A DNA stretch of 64,000 bases from Pseudomonadota bacterium (GTDB lineage: Bacteria; Pseudomonadota; Alphaproteobacteria; Rhizobiales; Beijerinckiaceae). The stretch spans positions 1 through 64,000 of the forward strand of contig JAJXWB010000005.1 of the NCBI GenBank assembly GCA_021781815.1, in the 5' to 3' direction. The notes beneath the pieces were generated by a model. It saw only the letters and a list, made by a program, of their open reading frames with translations, was not told the origin of the DNA and did not search any database. This document shows positions 1 through 10,837 of this stretch, in pieces. Each line of letters starts with the position of its first letter. Positions within the stretch are counted from its first letter, which is position 1. Made by a program: the position numbers and the translations under genes.

Positions 1-207
1 CTGATGATCGGCGACACGAGCTTCGACATGGCGATGGCGCGCGCCGCCGGCGTGCGCGCGATTGGCGTCGCCTGGGGCTACCATCCCGCTCGCTCGCTGG
101 TCGAAGCGGGGGCGGAGCGGGTGATCGAACGTTTCGACGAACTCGATGCGCTGTTGATCGACGCCTTTGTTCCCTCTCCCCATCGAACGGAGAGAGGGTT
201 AGGGTGA
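1..207 (+). CDS. HAD-superfamily phosphatase, C-terminal fragment
   Basis: This is the 3' end of a gene cut by the window edge; about 68 codons remain. The fragment opens with a GDTSFDM motif, the GD-x3-D motif IV of HAD phosphatases that binds Mg2+, followed by an AGV...GVAWG segment typical of phosphoglycolate-phosphatase-like (HAD-IA) enzymes. The substrate cannot be judged because the nucleophile motif lies outside the window. The stop codon (205-207) and the last dozen codons fall inside a palindromic repeat, so the C-terminal tail is probably repeat-derived. The next gene, an ATP12 chaperone 86 bases downstream, is a frequent neighbour of such HAD genes in Hyphomicrobiales (recalled synteny). 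Confidence 0.8.
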   Translation: MMIGDTSFDMAMARAAGVRAIGVAWGYHPARSLVEAGAERVIERFDELDALLIDAFVPSPHRTERGLG

Positions 208-271
208 GGGGCCGGGCCGCCGCAGCTCACTTCGCCCCTCCCCCCGGCCCTCTCCCTGCATCGGGGAGAGG
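172..271. repeat. Pair of REP-like GGGAGAGG palindromes
   Basis: Two inverted repeats lie side by side. CCCTCTC at 172-178 pairs with GAGAGGG at 192-198, and CCTCTCCC at 249-256 pairs with GGGAGAGG at 264-271. The GGGTTAGGGTGAGGGG extension after the first copy is typical of dispersed intergenic palindromes in many proteobacteria. The first copy overlaps the 3' end of the HAD gene. The hairpins could also end or stabilise that transcript, but there is no T-run behind them. Confidence 0.6.
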
Positions 272-293
272 ACGGTAACCGTGACCCGAACGC

Positions 294-1079
294 ATGCCCG
301 ACGATTTCTCCTCCGATTTCTTCATTGCGGCCGGCGATCGCGATCCGTTGCGCGCGGTCAAGGAGGAGGCGCGGCGCAAACTGCCGAAGCGCTTCTACAA
401 GAACGCGGCGGCGGCCGAGCGCGCGGACGGGTTCGCCGTGCTGCTCGACGGCAAGGCGGTGCGCACGCCGGCCGGCGCCCTGCTGGCGCTGCCGATCGCG
501 GCGGCGGCCGAACTCGTCGCCGACGAATGGCGCGCGCAGGGCGAGTTCATCGACCCCGCGACAATGCCCGTCACGCGCCTGGTCAACTCGGCGCTGGATG
601 GCGTCGCGCGCGACGTGGAAGGTGTTGGGGCCGACGTCGTCAAATATGCGGGCTCCGATCTCGTCTGCTACCGCGCCGGCGAGCCGGACTCTCTGGTTGC
701 CGCGCAGGCCGCCGCCTGGAACCCTGCGATCGCCTTCGCGCGTGACAGATTCGGGGCGCGGTTCGTGCTGGCCGAGGGCGTGATGTTCGTTGCGCAGCCG
801 CCGGATGCGATCGCGGCGATCGGCAGAGCCGTAGCGCCTTATGTGACCTCGCCGCTGCGGCTGGCGGCGCTGCATTCCCTGACGAGCCTGCTCGGTTCAG
901 CGCTGCTGGCGCTGATGGTCGCCGAGGGCGCGCATACTGCGGAAAGCGGCTGGGCGGCGGCGCATGTCGACGAAGACCATCAGATGCGCCTGTGGGGTCA
1001 GGACGCGGAAGCGATGGCCAAACGCGCCGCGCGCTTCCCTGATCTCGCAGCGGCGGCCGATCTGTTGGCGGCGCTATGA
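294..1079 (+). CDS. ATP12-family F1-ATPase assembly chaperone
   Basis: The 261-residue protein matches the ATP12 family, which in mitochondria and alphaproteobacteria binds the F1 alpha subunit during ATP synthase assembly. Visible family features are the N-terminal KRFYKNA segment (around residue 36), LLDGKAVRTPAG (around 52-63), the ELVADEWRAQG block, and a C-terminal VDEDHQMRLWGQDAEA block. There is no signal peptide, so it acts in the cytoplasm. It lies 86 bases behind the HAD gene, and its last six bases overlap the end of the opposing DUF4260 gene. The protein has the full family length. Confidence 0.9.
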   Translation: MPDDFSSDFFIAAGDRDPLRAVKEEARRKLPKRFYKNAAAAERADGFAVLLDGKAVRTPAGALLALPIAAAAELVADEWRAQGEFIDPATMPVTRLVNSALDGVARDVEGVGADVVKYAGSDLVCYRAGEPDSLVAAQAAAWNPAIAFARDRFGARFVLAEGVMFVAQPPDAIAAIGRAVAPYVTSPLRLAALHSLTSLLGSALLALMVAEGAHTAESGWAAAHVDEDHQMRLWGQDAEAMAKRAARFPDLAAAADLLAAL

Positions 1080-1490
1080 GGCGCGGCCGATGCGGCCGAG
1101 ATGCGTGTCGCCGAAGGCGGTTGGATATTTGAGGCCGTAACCGAGCGCGCGGTCGATGCCGATATGGGCGGTCCACAACACAGCAAGCGCAAGCGCCCGC
1201 GGCTCGCCCGCGTAGAGGCCCGGCGCGCCGAGCGCAACGGGGCCGACATAAGCGTGTGCGGCGTTGTAGATGGCGGCGCCGGCGCGCGGGCCGGCGAGAT
1301 AGGCGAGCATCGACAGGTCCGGCGTAAAGAACAGCAGCGCGAGCAGCGGCCAGCCGAGTCCGAGAACCGTCGCGCCGCCGATCGCTACGAAGGCGAGCAG
1401 GGCGCCGGCGAAGACGCACAGGCCCTCCAGCCGCAGCAGCAGGCGCGGGGCGCCGCCGACCGCGGCCGAGGTGATTTGCCATTCCATCAT
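1074..1490 (-). CDS. DUF4260 family membrane protein
   Basis: This 138-residue protein starts at the Met-Met pair (1490). It has about three or four hydrophobic segments and the family-typical motifs FFTPDLSMLAYL and GIDRALGYGLKY near the C-terminus. DUF4260 proteins are small integral membrane proteins of unknown function. Reading continues open upstream of 1490, but that part is antisense to the glycosylase gene and is not credible coding. The gene converges on ATP12 with a six-base overlap of the coding ends and diverges from the glycosylase. Confidence 0.85.
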   Translation of the reverse strand: MMEWQITSAAVGGAPRLLLRLEGLCVFAGALLAFVAIGGATVLGLGWPLLALLFFTPDLSMLAYLAGPRAGAAIYNAAHAYVGPVALGAPGLYAGEPRALALAVLWTAHIGIDRALGYGLKYPTAFGDTHLGRIGRAS

Positions 1491-1542
1491 GCTAACGTTT
1501 CCCCCGCGCCGCTTTGAAGTGTGCGCTGGAGGCGAGATTTCA

Positions 1543-2262
1543 ATGGCGTCGTTCAAGATCGTCCGGGTGCGGGCCGAGAAACGCAAGGGCGGCCCCAAGG
1601 CGCTCGCCGCGCTGCTGCCGAAGCCGCGCTCGAACGCCGACCTCACGAAACTGCCGGATTCGCGCGCGCTGTCCGAAATGACGAAGCGCGTATTCTCAGC
1701 CGGCTTCGTCTGGCGGGTGATCGAGCAGAAATGGCCGGGTTTCGAAGAAGCCTTCCTGAATTTCGAGCCGAAACGCCTCTTGTTCCAACCGGACGATTTC
1801 TGGGAGGGGCTGGCGAAGGACGTCCGCATCGTCCGCAATCCACGGAAAATCCGGTCGGTGCGGGAGAACGCGGCCTTCGTGCTCGCCGAGGCGAAGGCGC
1901 ACAAGAGCTTCGGACGGCTGCTGGCCGACTGGCCGAAAGACGATCAGGTCGGCCTGCTGGAGCTGCTCGGCAAGAAGGGATCGCGGCTCGGCGGCATGAC
2001 CGGGCAATATTTCCTGCGTTTCGTCGGCTGGGATGCGTTCATCCTGTCGCGCGACGTCGTCGCCTGCCTGCGCGAGGCCGGCGTCGATCTCTCCGACAAG
2101 GCCTCGACCAGGAAGGACTTGCGGCTGGCGCAAGCGCAGTTCAACGCATGGGCGAAGGAGACGGACCTGTCCTACGCGGAACTGTCGCGTATCTGTGCGA
2201 TGTCGGTCGGCGAAAACATGGACGCAGCCATGATCCGCGCGCGCGCGGAAACGCACGAATAA
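1543..2262 (+). CDS. DNA-3-methyladenine glycosylase I-like protein
   Basis: The 239-residue protein belongs to the HhH-GPD superfamily, close to the Tag branch. VFSAGFVWRVIEQKWPGF (about residues 51-68) resembles the Tag pattern for reaching into the active site, and a GMTGQYFLRFVGWDAF segment lies in the helix-hairpin-helix part. Such enzymes excise alkylated purines in base-excision repair. I chose the ATG at 1543 because CTGGAGGCGAG precedes it at good spacing; an earlier in-frame start at 1471 would overlap the divergent gene's start. The set of zinc-ligand residues of classical Tag is not evident, so substrate range is uncertain. Confidence 0.75.
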   Translation: MASFKIVRVRAEKRKGGPKALAALLPKPRSNADLTKLPDSRALSEMTKRVFSAGFVWRVIEQKWPGFEEAFLNFEPKRLLFQPDDFWEGLAKDVRIVRNPRKIRSVRENAAFVLAEAKAHKSFGRLLADWPKDDQVGLLELLGKKGSRLGGMTGQYFLRFVGWDAFILSRDVVACLREAGVDLSDKASTRKDLRLAQAQFNAWAKETDLSYAELSRICAMSVGENMDAAMIRARAETHE

Positions 2263-2340
2263 GGCGCGTCGCGGCGGACGCCGCTCTTGCTCTTCGCCGT
2301 CTGTTCGCAAACAATCCGAACGGTAGCGAAGGGGCTGGAT

Positions 2341-3654
2341 ATGCAAAATGTTTCCGACGCAGACATGCGCCGCCGCGTCGTGCTTTCCTCGACCATCGGC
2401 AATGCGCTGGAATGGTTCGATTTCACGGTCTTCGGTTTGTTCGCCGGCGTGATCGGCAAGCTTTTCTTCCCGTCGGACGACCCGAATTCGTCGCTGCTCC
2501 TGACTTTTGCGACCTTCGGAATCGCCTTCGCGGCGCGACCGATCGGCGGTTTGGCGTTCGGGCTCTACGCCGACAAGTACGGGCGCAAGACGGCGCTGGT
2601 CGTCATGATCACGATGATGGCGATCGGCACCGGCCTGATCGGGTTTCTGCCGGTCTATTCAGCCATTGGAGTCGCCGCGCCGATCTTTTTGCTGCTCGCC
2701 CGGCTGATCCAGGGCTTTTCCGCAGGCGGCGAATTCGGCAGCGCAAGCGCCATGCTGATCGAATTCGCGCCGCCCGGCCGGCGCGGTCTTTTCGGCTCGT
2801 TCCAAATGGTTTCGCAATCGCTCGCCTTTGGCGTCGGCGCGGCCGTCGCCGTGGTTCTCAGCAGCAATCTCTCCCCTGCGGCGTTCGCAAGCTGGGGCTG
2901 GCGCGTGCCCTTTATTCTTGGAATCCTGATCGGGCCGACCGGCTATTACCTGCGCCGCAGATGCGATGAATCGCCGGAATTCAAGGCCTTTCTGGCCGAG
3001 AAGGCGGCCAGCGCAACGTCGAAAACGCAGACGACGCTCGGCGAGCTGTTCTCGAACCATCCGCGCGAACTGATCGCCTCGTTCTGCCTGATTGCGGCGG
3101 GAACGGCGTTCAATTACGTGGGTTCGGTGTTTCTGCCGGTCTATGCGGCGAGCGAACTGAAGCTGCCGCTGATCGACGCGCAATACGGGCTGCTCGGCGT
3201 CAGCCTGTCCAATGCGGTCCTCGTCCTGCTTTTTGGCGCCCTTTCGGACAGGATCGGTCGACGCGCGGTCGTCGTGCCCGGCGTGATCCTCTACTGCGCG
3301 TTTTATTACGTCCTGCTCCAGCGGCTGGTCGCCGCGCCATCCACCGCGCATCTCTGGCAATTGCAGTCGATGGGCGTGCTCCTCGGGGCGCTGGCGGGGC
3401 CGATGCCGGCTTTCATGACCGAAATCTTTCCCGTGGGGGTGCGGTCGACGGGCGCCTCGTTGATGTATAACTTTGCCGTGATGCTGTTTGGTGGTCTCGC
3501 GCCGTTCATCAATACATGGCTGGTGAAGATCTCCGGCGACAAGGCGGCGCCGGTCTATTACGTCTTGTTCGCTGGGGTCGTGTGCCTGGCCGGTTTGTCG
3601 ACCTATCGCCGGTCGGAGCCGGCTGCGGCGCTCGCGCCCAGGCCCTCGGACTAG
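2341..3654 (+). CDS. MFS transporter of the metabolite:H+ symporter (MHS) family
   Basis: The 437-residue integral membrane protein has about 12 hydrophobic segments. Its start (GNALEWFDFTVFG) and the motif RLIQGFSAGGEFGSA around residue 120-135 are the hallmarks of MHS transporters (ProP, KgtP, citrate or shikimate permeases). These import organic acids or osmolytes with protons. The Rossmann-like loop DKYGRK between TM2 and TM3 and its repeat DRIGRR in the second half are present. The substrate cannot be told from sequence. A start at 2287 is possible, but the ATG at 2341 fits the family's N-terminus. A 106-base gap separates it from pccB, so co-transcription is uncertain. Confidence 0.85.
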   Translation: MQNVSDADMRRRVVLSSTIGNALEWFDFTVFGLFAGVIGKLFFPSDDPNSSLLLTFATFGIAFAARPIGGLAFGLYADKYGRKTALVVMITMMAIGTGLIGFLPVYSAIGVAAPIFLLLARLIQGFSAGGEFGSASAMLIEFAPPGRRGLFGSFQMVSQSLAFGVGAAVAVVLSSNLSPAAFASWGWRVPFILGILIGPTGYYLRRRCDESPEFKAFLAEKAASATSKTQTTLGELFSNHPRELIASFCLIAAGTAFNYVGSVFLPVYAASELKLPLIDAQYGLLGVSLSNAVLVLLFGALSDRIGRRAVVVPGVILYCAFYYVLLQRLVAAPSTAHLWQLQSMGVLLGALAGPMPAFMTEIFPVGVRSTGASLMYNFAVMLFGGLAPFINTWLVKISGDKAAPVYYVLFAGVVCLAGLSTYRRSEPAAALAPRPSD

Positions 3655-3760
3655 GCGGCGGCCGCAATCCTGCGACGAAGAGGGTAGGGCCGCCCGGTTT
3701 GAGCCGGACCGGGGCCGTGCTAATCAGCGCCACCAATTGCAGACTTGAGCCGGAAGCCAG

Positions 3761-5296
3761 ATGAAACACATTCTCGAAGCCCTCGATCAGCGCCGCGAAG
3801 CCGCTCGCCTCGGCGGCGGTCAGAAGCGGATCGACGCCCAGCACGCTCGCGGCAAGCTGACGGCGCGCGAGCGAGTCGAGCTGCTGCTCGACCACGGCTC
3901 GTTCGAGGAATTCGACATGTTCGTGCAGCATCGGGCGACCGACTTCGGCATGGACAAGGACGAGAAGATCCCCGGCGATGGCGTCGTCACCGGCTGGGGC
4001 ACGGTCAACGGCCGCACCGTCTACGTCTTCGCCAAGGACTTCACGGTGTTCGGCGGCTCGCTGTCCGAGACGCATGCGCAGAAGATCACCAAGATCCAGG
4101 ATATGGCGCTGAAGAACCGCGCGCCGATCATCGGCCTGTTCGACGCAGGCGGCGCCCGCATCCAGGAAGGCGTCGCCGCGCTCGGCGGCTATGGCGAGGT
4201 GTTCCAGCGCAACGTGCTGGCGTCCGGGGTGATTCCGCAGATTTCGCTGATCATGGGGCCATGCGCGGGCGGCGACGTCTATTCGCCCGCCATGACCGAC
4301 TTCATATTCATGGTGCGCGACACGAGCTACATGTTCGTCACCGGCCCGGACGTCGTGAAGACCGTCACGAACGAGACCGTAACCGCAGAAGAACTCGGCG
4401 GCGCCTCGGTCCACACGACCAGGAGCTCGATCGCCGACCGAGGCTACGACAACGATGTCGAGGCGCTGCTGCAGATGCGCCGTCTCATCGACTTCCTGCC
4501 GTCATCCAACACGGACGAGATCCCGGAATGGCCGACGTTCGACGACGCCGAACGTTACGATCATTCGCTCGACACGCTAGTGCCGGACAATCCGAACAAG
4601 CCCTATGACGTGAAAGAACTGATCACGAAGATTGTCGACGAAGGCGATTTCTTTGAAATCCAGGAGGCGCACGCGCGCAACATCGTCGTCGGATTCGGCC
4701 GCATGGAAGGGCGAACGGTCGGGATCGTGGCCAACCAGCCGATGGTGCTGGCGGGCGTGCTCGACATCGACGCCTCGCGCAAGGCGGCGCGGTTCGTGCG
4801 CTTCTGCGACTGCTTCAACATTCCGATCGTCACCTTCGTCGACGTGCCCGGATTCCTGCCGGGAACTGCGCAGGAATACGGCGGCCTGATCAAGCACGGC
4901 GCGAAGCTGCTGTTCGCCTATGCCGAGGCCACCGTGCCCAAGGTCACGGTCATCACGCGAAAGGCATTTGGCGGCGCTTATGACGTCATGGCGTCGAAGC
5001 ACCTGCGCGGCGACGTGAACTACGCCTGGCCGTCGGCGCAGATTGCAGTCATGGGCGCCAAGGGCGCGGTCGAGATCATCTTCCGGCAGGATATAGGCGA
5101 CGCCGAGAAAATCGCCGCGCGCACCAAGGAATACGAGGACCGCTTCCTGTCGCCGTTCGTGGCGGCCGAGCGCGGCTATATCGACGAGGTCATCCAGCCC
5201 TACGGCACGCGCAGGCGCATCTCGCGCGCGCTCGCCATGCTTCGTCACAAGGAGCTGGAGAACCCCTGGAAGAAGCACGACAACATTCCGTTGTGA
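3761..5296 (+). CDS. pccB: Propionyl-CoA carboxylase beta chain (carboxyltransferase subunit)
   Basis: The 511-residue protein is a full-length acyl-CoA carboxylase beta subunit. The enzyme moves the carboxyl group from carboxybiotin to propionyl-CoA, giving methylmalonyl-CoA for entry into the TCA cycle. The N-terminal crotonase-like half carries [10 protein letters not shown] (128-137) and [12 protein letters not shown] (166-177), which build the first oxyanion site. The C-terminal half carries the second, with [19 protein letters not shown]. The closest family pattern is PccB rather than AccD. The matching alpha subunit lies 2.5 kb downstream on the same strand, across a dipeptidase gene on the other strand, so the two are not in one simple operon. 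Confidence 0.93.
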   Translation: MKHILEALDQRREAARLGGGQKRIDAQHARGKLTARERVELLLDHGSFEEFDMFVQHRATDFGMDKDEKIPGDGVVTGWGTVNGRTVYVFAKDFTVFGGSLSETHAQKITKIQDMALKNRAPIIGLFDAGGARIQEGVAALGGYGEVFQRNVLASGVIPQISLIMGPCAGGDVYSPAMTDFIFMVRDTSYMFVTGPDVVKTVTNETVTAEELGGASVHTTRSSIADRGYDNDVEALLQMRRLIDFLPSSNTDEIPEWPTFDDAERYDHSLDTLVPDNPNKPYDVKELITKIVDEGDFFEIQEAHARNIVVGFGRMEGRTVGIVANQPMVLAGVLDIDASRKAARFVRFCDCFNIPIVTFVDVPGFLPGTAQEYGGLIKHGAKLLFAYAEATVPKVTVITRKAFGGAYDVMASKHLRGDVNYAWPSAQIAVMGAKGAVEIIFRQDIGDAEKIAARTKEYEDRFLSPFVAAERGYIDEVIQPYGTRRRISRALAMLRHKELENPWKKHDNIPL

Positions 5297-5387
5297 GACG
5301 GGGCGCCGTCCCCGGCGTCCGGCGCGAGCCAGACGATCGGGACCGCGGCGCCGACCCGTGGGACCGCCTGGCCAAGGGCCAGGTCTT

Positions 5388-6503
5388 TCAGCGTTTCGCC
5401 TTCTCAACCGCACGAAATACACGCAGGAAATTCGCGCCTGCGAGCTTTCGCATGTCCGCCTCTTTCCAGCCCCGCGCGAAAAGTTTGGCGAAGATGTGCG
5501 GGAAACAGGCCACGTCCTTTAGACCGTCGCCCTGTGGGCCGCCGAAGAAATCCGAGCCTATCCCGATGCAGTCGGGGCCAACCTTCATCTTGAGATAGTC
5601 GAGATGATCGCAATATTGCGCGAGCGTGCCGCGGGGCCACGGGCCCGCGGTCGGTTCGCGCGCGATAATGGCGGCGTCCTCGTCCGGCGGTTCGGCGCCG
5701 TAGGCGTCCTGCATCGACTTCAGCCAGTCCTGCGATTTCTGGGAGATGAAATTCGGCACGAAGGTGGCCATGACCAACGCGCCCTTGTCGGCGACGCGCG
5801 CGAGGACATCGTCGGGCGCGTTGCGCGGATGGTTGCAGAGAGCGCGCGCGTTGGAATGCGAGAACACGACGGGCGCGCGCGAAACGTCGAGCGCCTGATG
5901 CATCGCAGCGTCGCTGACATGCGCGCAATCGACGATCATGCCGAGGTCGTTCATGCGCGCGATCACCTGTCTGCCAAAATCGCTCAGGCCGTTGGAGCGT
6001 GGCGCATCGGTCGCGCTGTCGCACCAGTCGAGCGTCGCATTGTGGCAGAGCGTCATGAGGCGCACACCGAGATCATAGTAGGCGTCGAGCGCGTCGAGTC
6101 GGTTCTCGATCGCGGCGCCGTTTTCGATTGCGAGGAAGCTGGCGATCTTGCCGGCCTTTTTCGCGCGAGACACGTCGCGCGCCTTCAGCGCCGGCAGAAA
6201 CACGTCCGCATGGATTTCGTTCATGCGCCGCACGAGCGCGATCTGCTGGAGCGCAAAGCTTGCGGGGCGCGGCTCCCGCGGCGGCACGAAGGCCGCCCAG
6301 AATTGCGCGGCGACGCGCCCGTCGCGCAGGCGGGGGATGTCGGTGTCGCCTGAATTGCGCCGCTGATCGAGGTGAAACGCCGCAACATCGCCGCGGGCCT
6401 CGGGATCGGCGCGGATCACCCAGGGCAGGTCGTTATGTCCGTCGATCAGAGGACTTTCGGCCAGGAGGCGCAGCGCGCGGGCATAATGCGTATCGGCGTT
6501 CAT
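5388..6503 (-). CDS. Membrane-dipeptidase family (M19) zinc peptidase
   Basis: The 371-residue protein belongs to peptidase family M19 (renal dipeptidase-like amidohydrolases), which cleave dipeptides with a binuclear zinc site. The HND in DGHNDLPW near the N-terminus is the H-x-D metal pair, AIENGAAIEN holds the bridging Glu, and VFSHSNARALCNHPRN provides later ligands and the substrate Arg. The start at 6503 follows GGGAGATCGG; longer readings upstream have no support. No signal peptide is seen. It converges on pccB and diverges from the thioesterase. Confidence 0.88.
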   Translation of the reverse strand: MNADTHYARALRLLAESPLIDGHNDLPWVIRADPEARGDVAAFHLDQRRNSGDTDIPRLRDGRVAAQFWAAFVPPREPRPASFALQQIALVRRMNEIHADVFLPALKARDVSRAKKAGKIASFLAIENGAAIENRLDALDAYYDLGVRLMTLCHNATLDWCDSATDAPRSNGLSDFGRQVIARMNDLGMIVDCAHVSDAAMHQALDVSRAPVVFSHSNARALCNHPRNAPDDVLARVADKGALVMATFVPNFISQKSQDWLKSMQDAYGAEPPDEDAAIIAREPTAGPWPRGTLAQYCDHLDYLKMKVGPDCIGIGSDFFGGPQGDGLKDVACFPHIFAKLFARGWKEADMRKLAGANFLRVFRAVEKAKR

Positions 6504-6634
6504 CAGCGGTCCGATCTCCCTGCGTGCATAATGGCACGAAATCAACGAAACTTTGCGCGAGGCGAGAGGATTGCCCCGAAGGTCATCGCTTCGCCGCGCG
6601 TGGGCGGGGACACTCGCCAAAATGGAGGATACAG

Positions 6635-7027
6635 ATGATCGACGTGACAATCATGCCGCTCGCCAGGCTCATGGGCATAAGGATCGTGGAGCAGGGCTCG
6701 GACCGGGTGGTCGCGGAAATGCCGGTGCGCGAGGATCTGTGCACCGCCAATTCAATCCTGCACGGCGGCGCCTTCATGGCCTTCGCTGACACGGTCGGCG
6801 CGGTGGCGACCGTGCTCAACCTGCCAAAGGGCGCCGGTACGACGACGATCGAAAGCAAGACGAATTTCATCTCCTCGATCAAGGCCGGCGAAATTGCGCG
6901 GGCCGAATGCACGCCGGTCCATCGCGGCAGGACGACGCAAGTCTGGCAGACCAGCATCCTGCGGCCGGATGGCAAGCTTGCCGCCGTGGTTACGCAAACA
7001 CAGCTCGTCCTGAATGCGCAGGCCTGA
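6635..7027 (+). CDS. PaaI-family hotdog thioesterase
   Basis: The 130-residue single-hotdog protein resembles PaaI/YbgC-like acyl-CoA thioesterases. The signature ILHGGAFMAFADTVGA (about residues 44-59) holds the HGG motif and a nearby acidic residue used in catalysis. TTIESKTNFI and GRTTQVWQT form the expected later beta strands. A clear Shine-Dalgarno sequence, TGGAGGA at 6623-6629, fixes the ATG at 6635. It may remove CoA from blocked acyl groups in the neighbouring acyl-CoA carboxylase region; that link is inference from position only. Confidence 0.85.
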   Translation: MIDVTIMPLARLMGIRIVEQGSDRVVAEMPVREDLCTANSILHGGAFMAFADTVGAVATVLNLPKGAGTTTIESKTNFISSIKAGEIARAECTPVHRGRTTQVWQTSILRPDGKLAAVVTQTQLVLNAQA

Positions 7028-7189
7028 TCGTAAAATGTCGTCCGTGCTGTTCATCTGGCGGCAACCAAGTCGCTTGGGTCTGACTTAACCCTAAGACTCG
7101 ACAAGGATTTCCAGTTTACTCGGCGGCAAGCAGAGCTGGCCGATCGTCGTCTCGTCCGCTCGATCGGAGATACAGGAGACGACCCCGCC

Positions 7190-7669
7190 GTGCCATCCCT
7201 CAACGCCTTACCCTGTCCCGACGCCATGCCCAGGACATGCAGCGCGGACGAGCTGGACGAGCGTCGCGCCGCCGTCGTCGCGATCGAGCGCATGAACGCC
7301 ATCGGCGCGGACATCGTGCGCGACCTGCGGCGCGACCTGTTCGGAGACGGCGTGTTGACGCAGGAGGAAGCCGACGCGCTGTTCGACCTGGAGCGCGCGG
7401 CCCGCCCGGAGTGCCCGGACTGGGGCGAATTCTTCGTTGGCGCGATCGTCGACCATCTGCTCTGGCAGCAGCGCCCGAGCGGCGTGCTGAACGAGGCGCA
7501 GGCGGAATGGCTGATTTCGCAGGTCGATCGCACACGGACGCTGGCGGCCTTCGCGATCCTGGTCGCCGTCCTCGACGAGGCGCACCGCGTTCCCGGCTGG
7601 TTTTCGGCGGCGGTGCGGGGCAGGGCCGCCAAGGGATGGGCCGGCGTCGAGATCGCGCGGGCGGCCTGA
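7190..7669 (+). CDS. Uncharacterised conserved protein
   Basis: I do not recognise a named family for this soluble 159-residue protein. It starts at GTG 7190 with CAGGAGA about 12 bases upstream; an internal ATG at 7226 is an alternative. The central part is rich in acidic and tryptophan residues (RDLFGDGVLTQEEADALF, WGEFFVGAIVDHLLW) and looks all-helical, with two similar helix-loop units each led by a GVLT/GVLN element. This hints at an internal duplication, faintly like EF-hand or TerB arrangements, though no complete calcium loop is present. It lies between the thioesterase and pccA, with 93 bases to pccA. Confidence 0.7.
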   Translation: MPSLNALPCPDAMPRTCSADELDERRAAVVAIERMNAIGADIVRDLRRDLFGDGVLTQEEADALFDLERAARPECPDWGEFFVGAIVDHLLWQQRPSGVLNEAQAEWLISQVDRTRTLAAFAILVAVLDEAHRVPGWFSAAVRGRAAKGWAGVEIARAA

Positions 7670-7762
7670 CTCCATCGACGTATGGACGGGGGCCGCCGCC
7701 TCCCGTAAAAGCGCGCCAGACCTTTTGACGCCGCGCTGCTGCGGCCTTTCATCGGTGGGCGC

Positions 7763-9766
<2,004 letters not shown>

Positions 9767-9773
9767 CTCCGGC

Positions 9774-9799
9774 GGCGCGGCCGGCCAGGCCGCGCCCCG
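9774..9799. terminator. GC-rich hairpin between convergent genes
   Basis: A perfect nine-base inverted repeat (GGCGCGGCC, loop GGCCA, GGCCGCGCC) lies between the convergent pccA and the small secreted protein gene. Only a short CCGTTT follows on the plus strand, so it is a weak intrinsic terminator at best; it may serve both strands. Confidence 0.5.
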
Positions 9800-9816
9800 T
9801 TTGCGTCAACTGGGTC

Positions 9817-10176
9817 TCAGTGAGCCTTGACCCAGTGTTCGGCGTCGCACATCGACTGGCCGACGGCGCATCCCTTGATGTTCAATCCGTCCGCGGTCAT
9901 GGTCACTGTGCCGTTGAAGGTCATCAGCCCGGGCATGGACGGGTGCTTCATGCCGTCGCCCTGCCAGACGCCGTCGCCGGTCTTGCTCATGCCGTGGCAC
10001 ATTTCAAATCCGGCCTTTTCGCCCTTCACGATCTTGCAGAACAATTTTCCGCCCGACATCGTCACTTGCGCGGTGTCGCCGTTGGGGCGCGTGTAGCTTC
10101 CGGATTCCGAGGCCCCCGCCGGCCCGAGCGCAACAAAAAGACTCACGGCGACGATCGCCGTACCGATAAATCTCAT
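9817..10176 (-). CDS. Small secreted protein of unknown function
   Basis: The 119-residue protein has a clear N-terminal signal peptide (VAVSLFVALGPAGA, cleavage probably after ASA/AGA near residue 22). A mature domain with three or four cysteines follows, with repeated short beta strands such as YTRPNGDTAQVTMSGG and GTVTMTADGLNIKGC. The layout resembles DUF2147-like periplasmic proteins, but I would not assign it firmly. The start at 10176 is set by a strong AGGGAGGAAG just upstream. It ends 50 bases from pccA on the opposite strand and seems to stand alone. Confidence 0.75.
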   Translation of the reverse strand: MRFIGTAIVAVSLFVALGPAGASESGSYTRPNGDTAQVTMSGGKLFCKIVKGEKAGFEMCHGMSKTGDGVWQGDGMKHPSMPGLMTFNGTVTMTADGLNIKGCAVGQSMCDAEHWVKAH

Positions 10177-10351
10177 TTTCTTCCTCCCTGGTCGGCGCGT
10201 CGTTTCGATTTTCGCTTGATCTACGCCGTTCGATATCTTCACATTCACATGTCTGGATATCAAGCGGGAAACAAATCCTGTGGCCGGCGCAGGCCGCACA
10301 TCGGGAAGTCCGCGGCTTGCGCTGGACGCGCTGGCGGATCAAGAACATCCC

Positions 10352-10837
10352 ATGCCGCTCTATTTCGCCTATGGCTCCAACATGGGCGCCCGCGCCATGC
10401 GCGCGCGCTGCCCGAAGTCATTGCCGCTCGGGCTTGCGCGACTGGCGCGCCACCGCTTCTCGTTGATGGCGGATGGCTACGCCACCGTCGTGCGCGACCC
10501 CAACAGCGCCGTGCATGGCGTTCTCTACGATCTCGCGCAATCTGACGTGGCCGCTCTCGATCGCTACGAGGAGGTTTCACGCGGTCTCTATGTCAAGGCG
10601 AACCAACCCGTGCTGCGGGCGCAAGGCGCGCCGACGCGCGCGCTCGTCTACATCGGGCGGGGCGCGCCCTCCGCGGAGGCAAAGCCGAAGCCAGGCTATG
10701 CCGAGGAAATTCTGTGCGCGGCGCGCGAGGCGGGGTTGCCAGCCGCCTATGTCGGATTTCTCGCCGGCCTGCTATCAGGCGGCAAGAGCGCGGCGCGACC
10801 GCGCGCGATCCTGTGGACGCCGAAGGAGAACCCGTGA
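10352..10837 (+). CDS. Gamma-glutamylcyclotransferase (GGCT/AIG2-like) family protein
   Basis: The 161-residue protein opens with LYFAYGSNM, the GGCT/AIG2 signature loop that binds the gamma-glutamyl group. The likely catalytic acid lies in ALDRYEEV, after the VHGVLYDL strand. Family members cyclise gamma-glutamyl amino acids or remove similar groups; the real substrate here is open. The ATG at 10352 places the signature right at the N-terminus as in the family. The stop codon overlaps the GTG start of panC (GTGA), so the two are translationally coupled. Confidence 0.85.
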   Translation: MPLYFAYGSNMGARAMRARCPKSLPLGLARLARHRFSLMADGYATVVRDPNSAVHGVLYDLAQSDVAALDRYEEVSRGLYVKANQPVLRAQGAPTRALVYIGRGAPSAEAKPKPGYAEEILCAAREAGLPAAYVGFLAGLLSGGKSAARPRAILWTPKENP

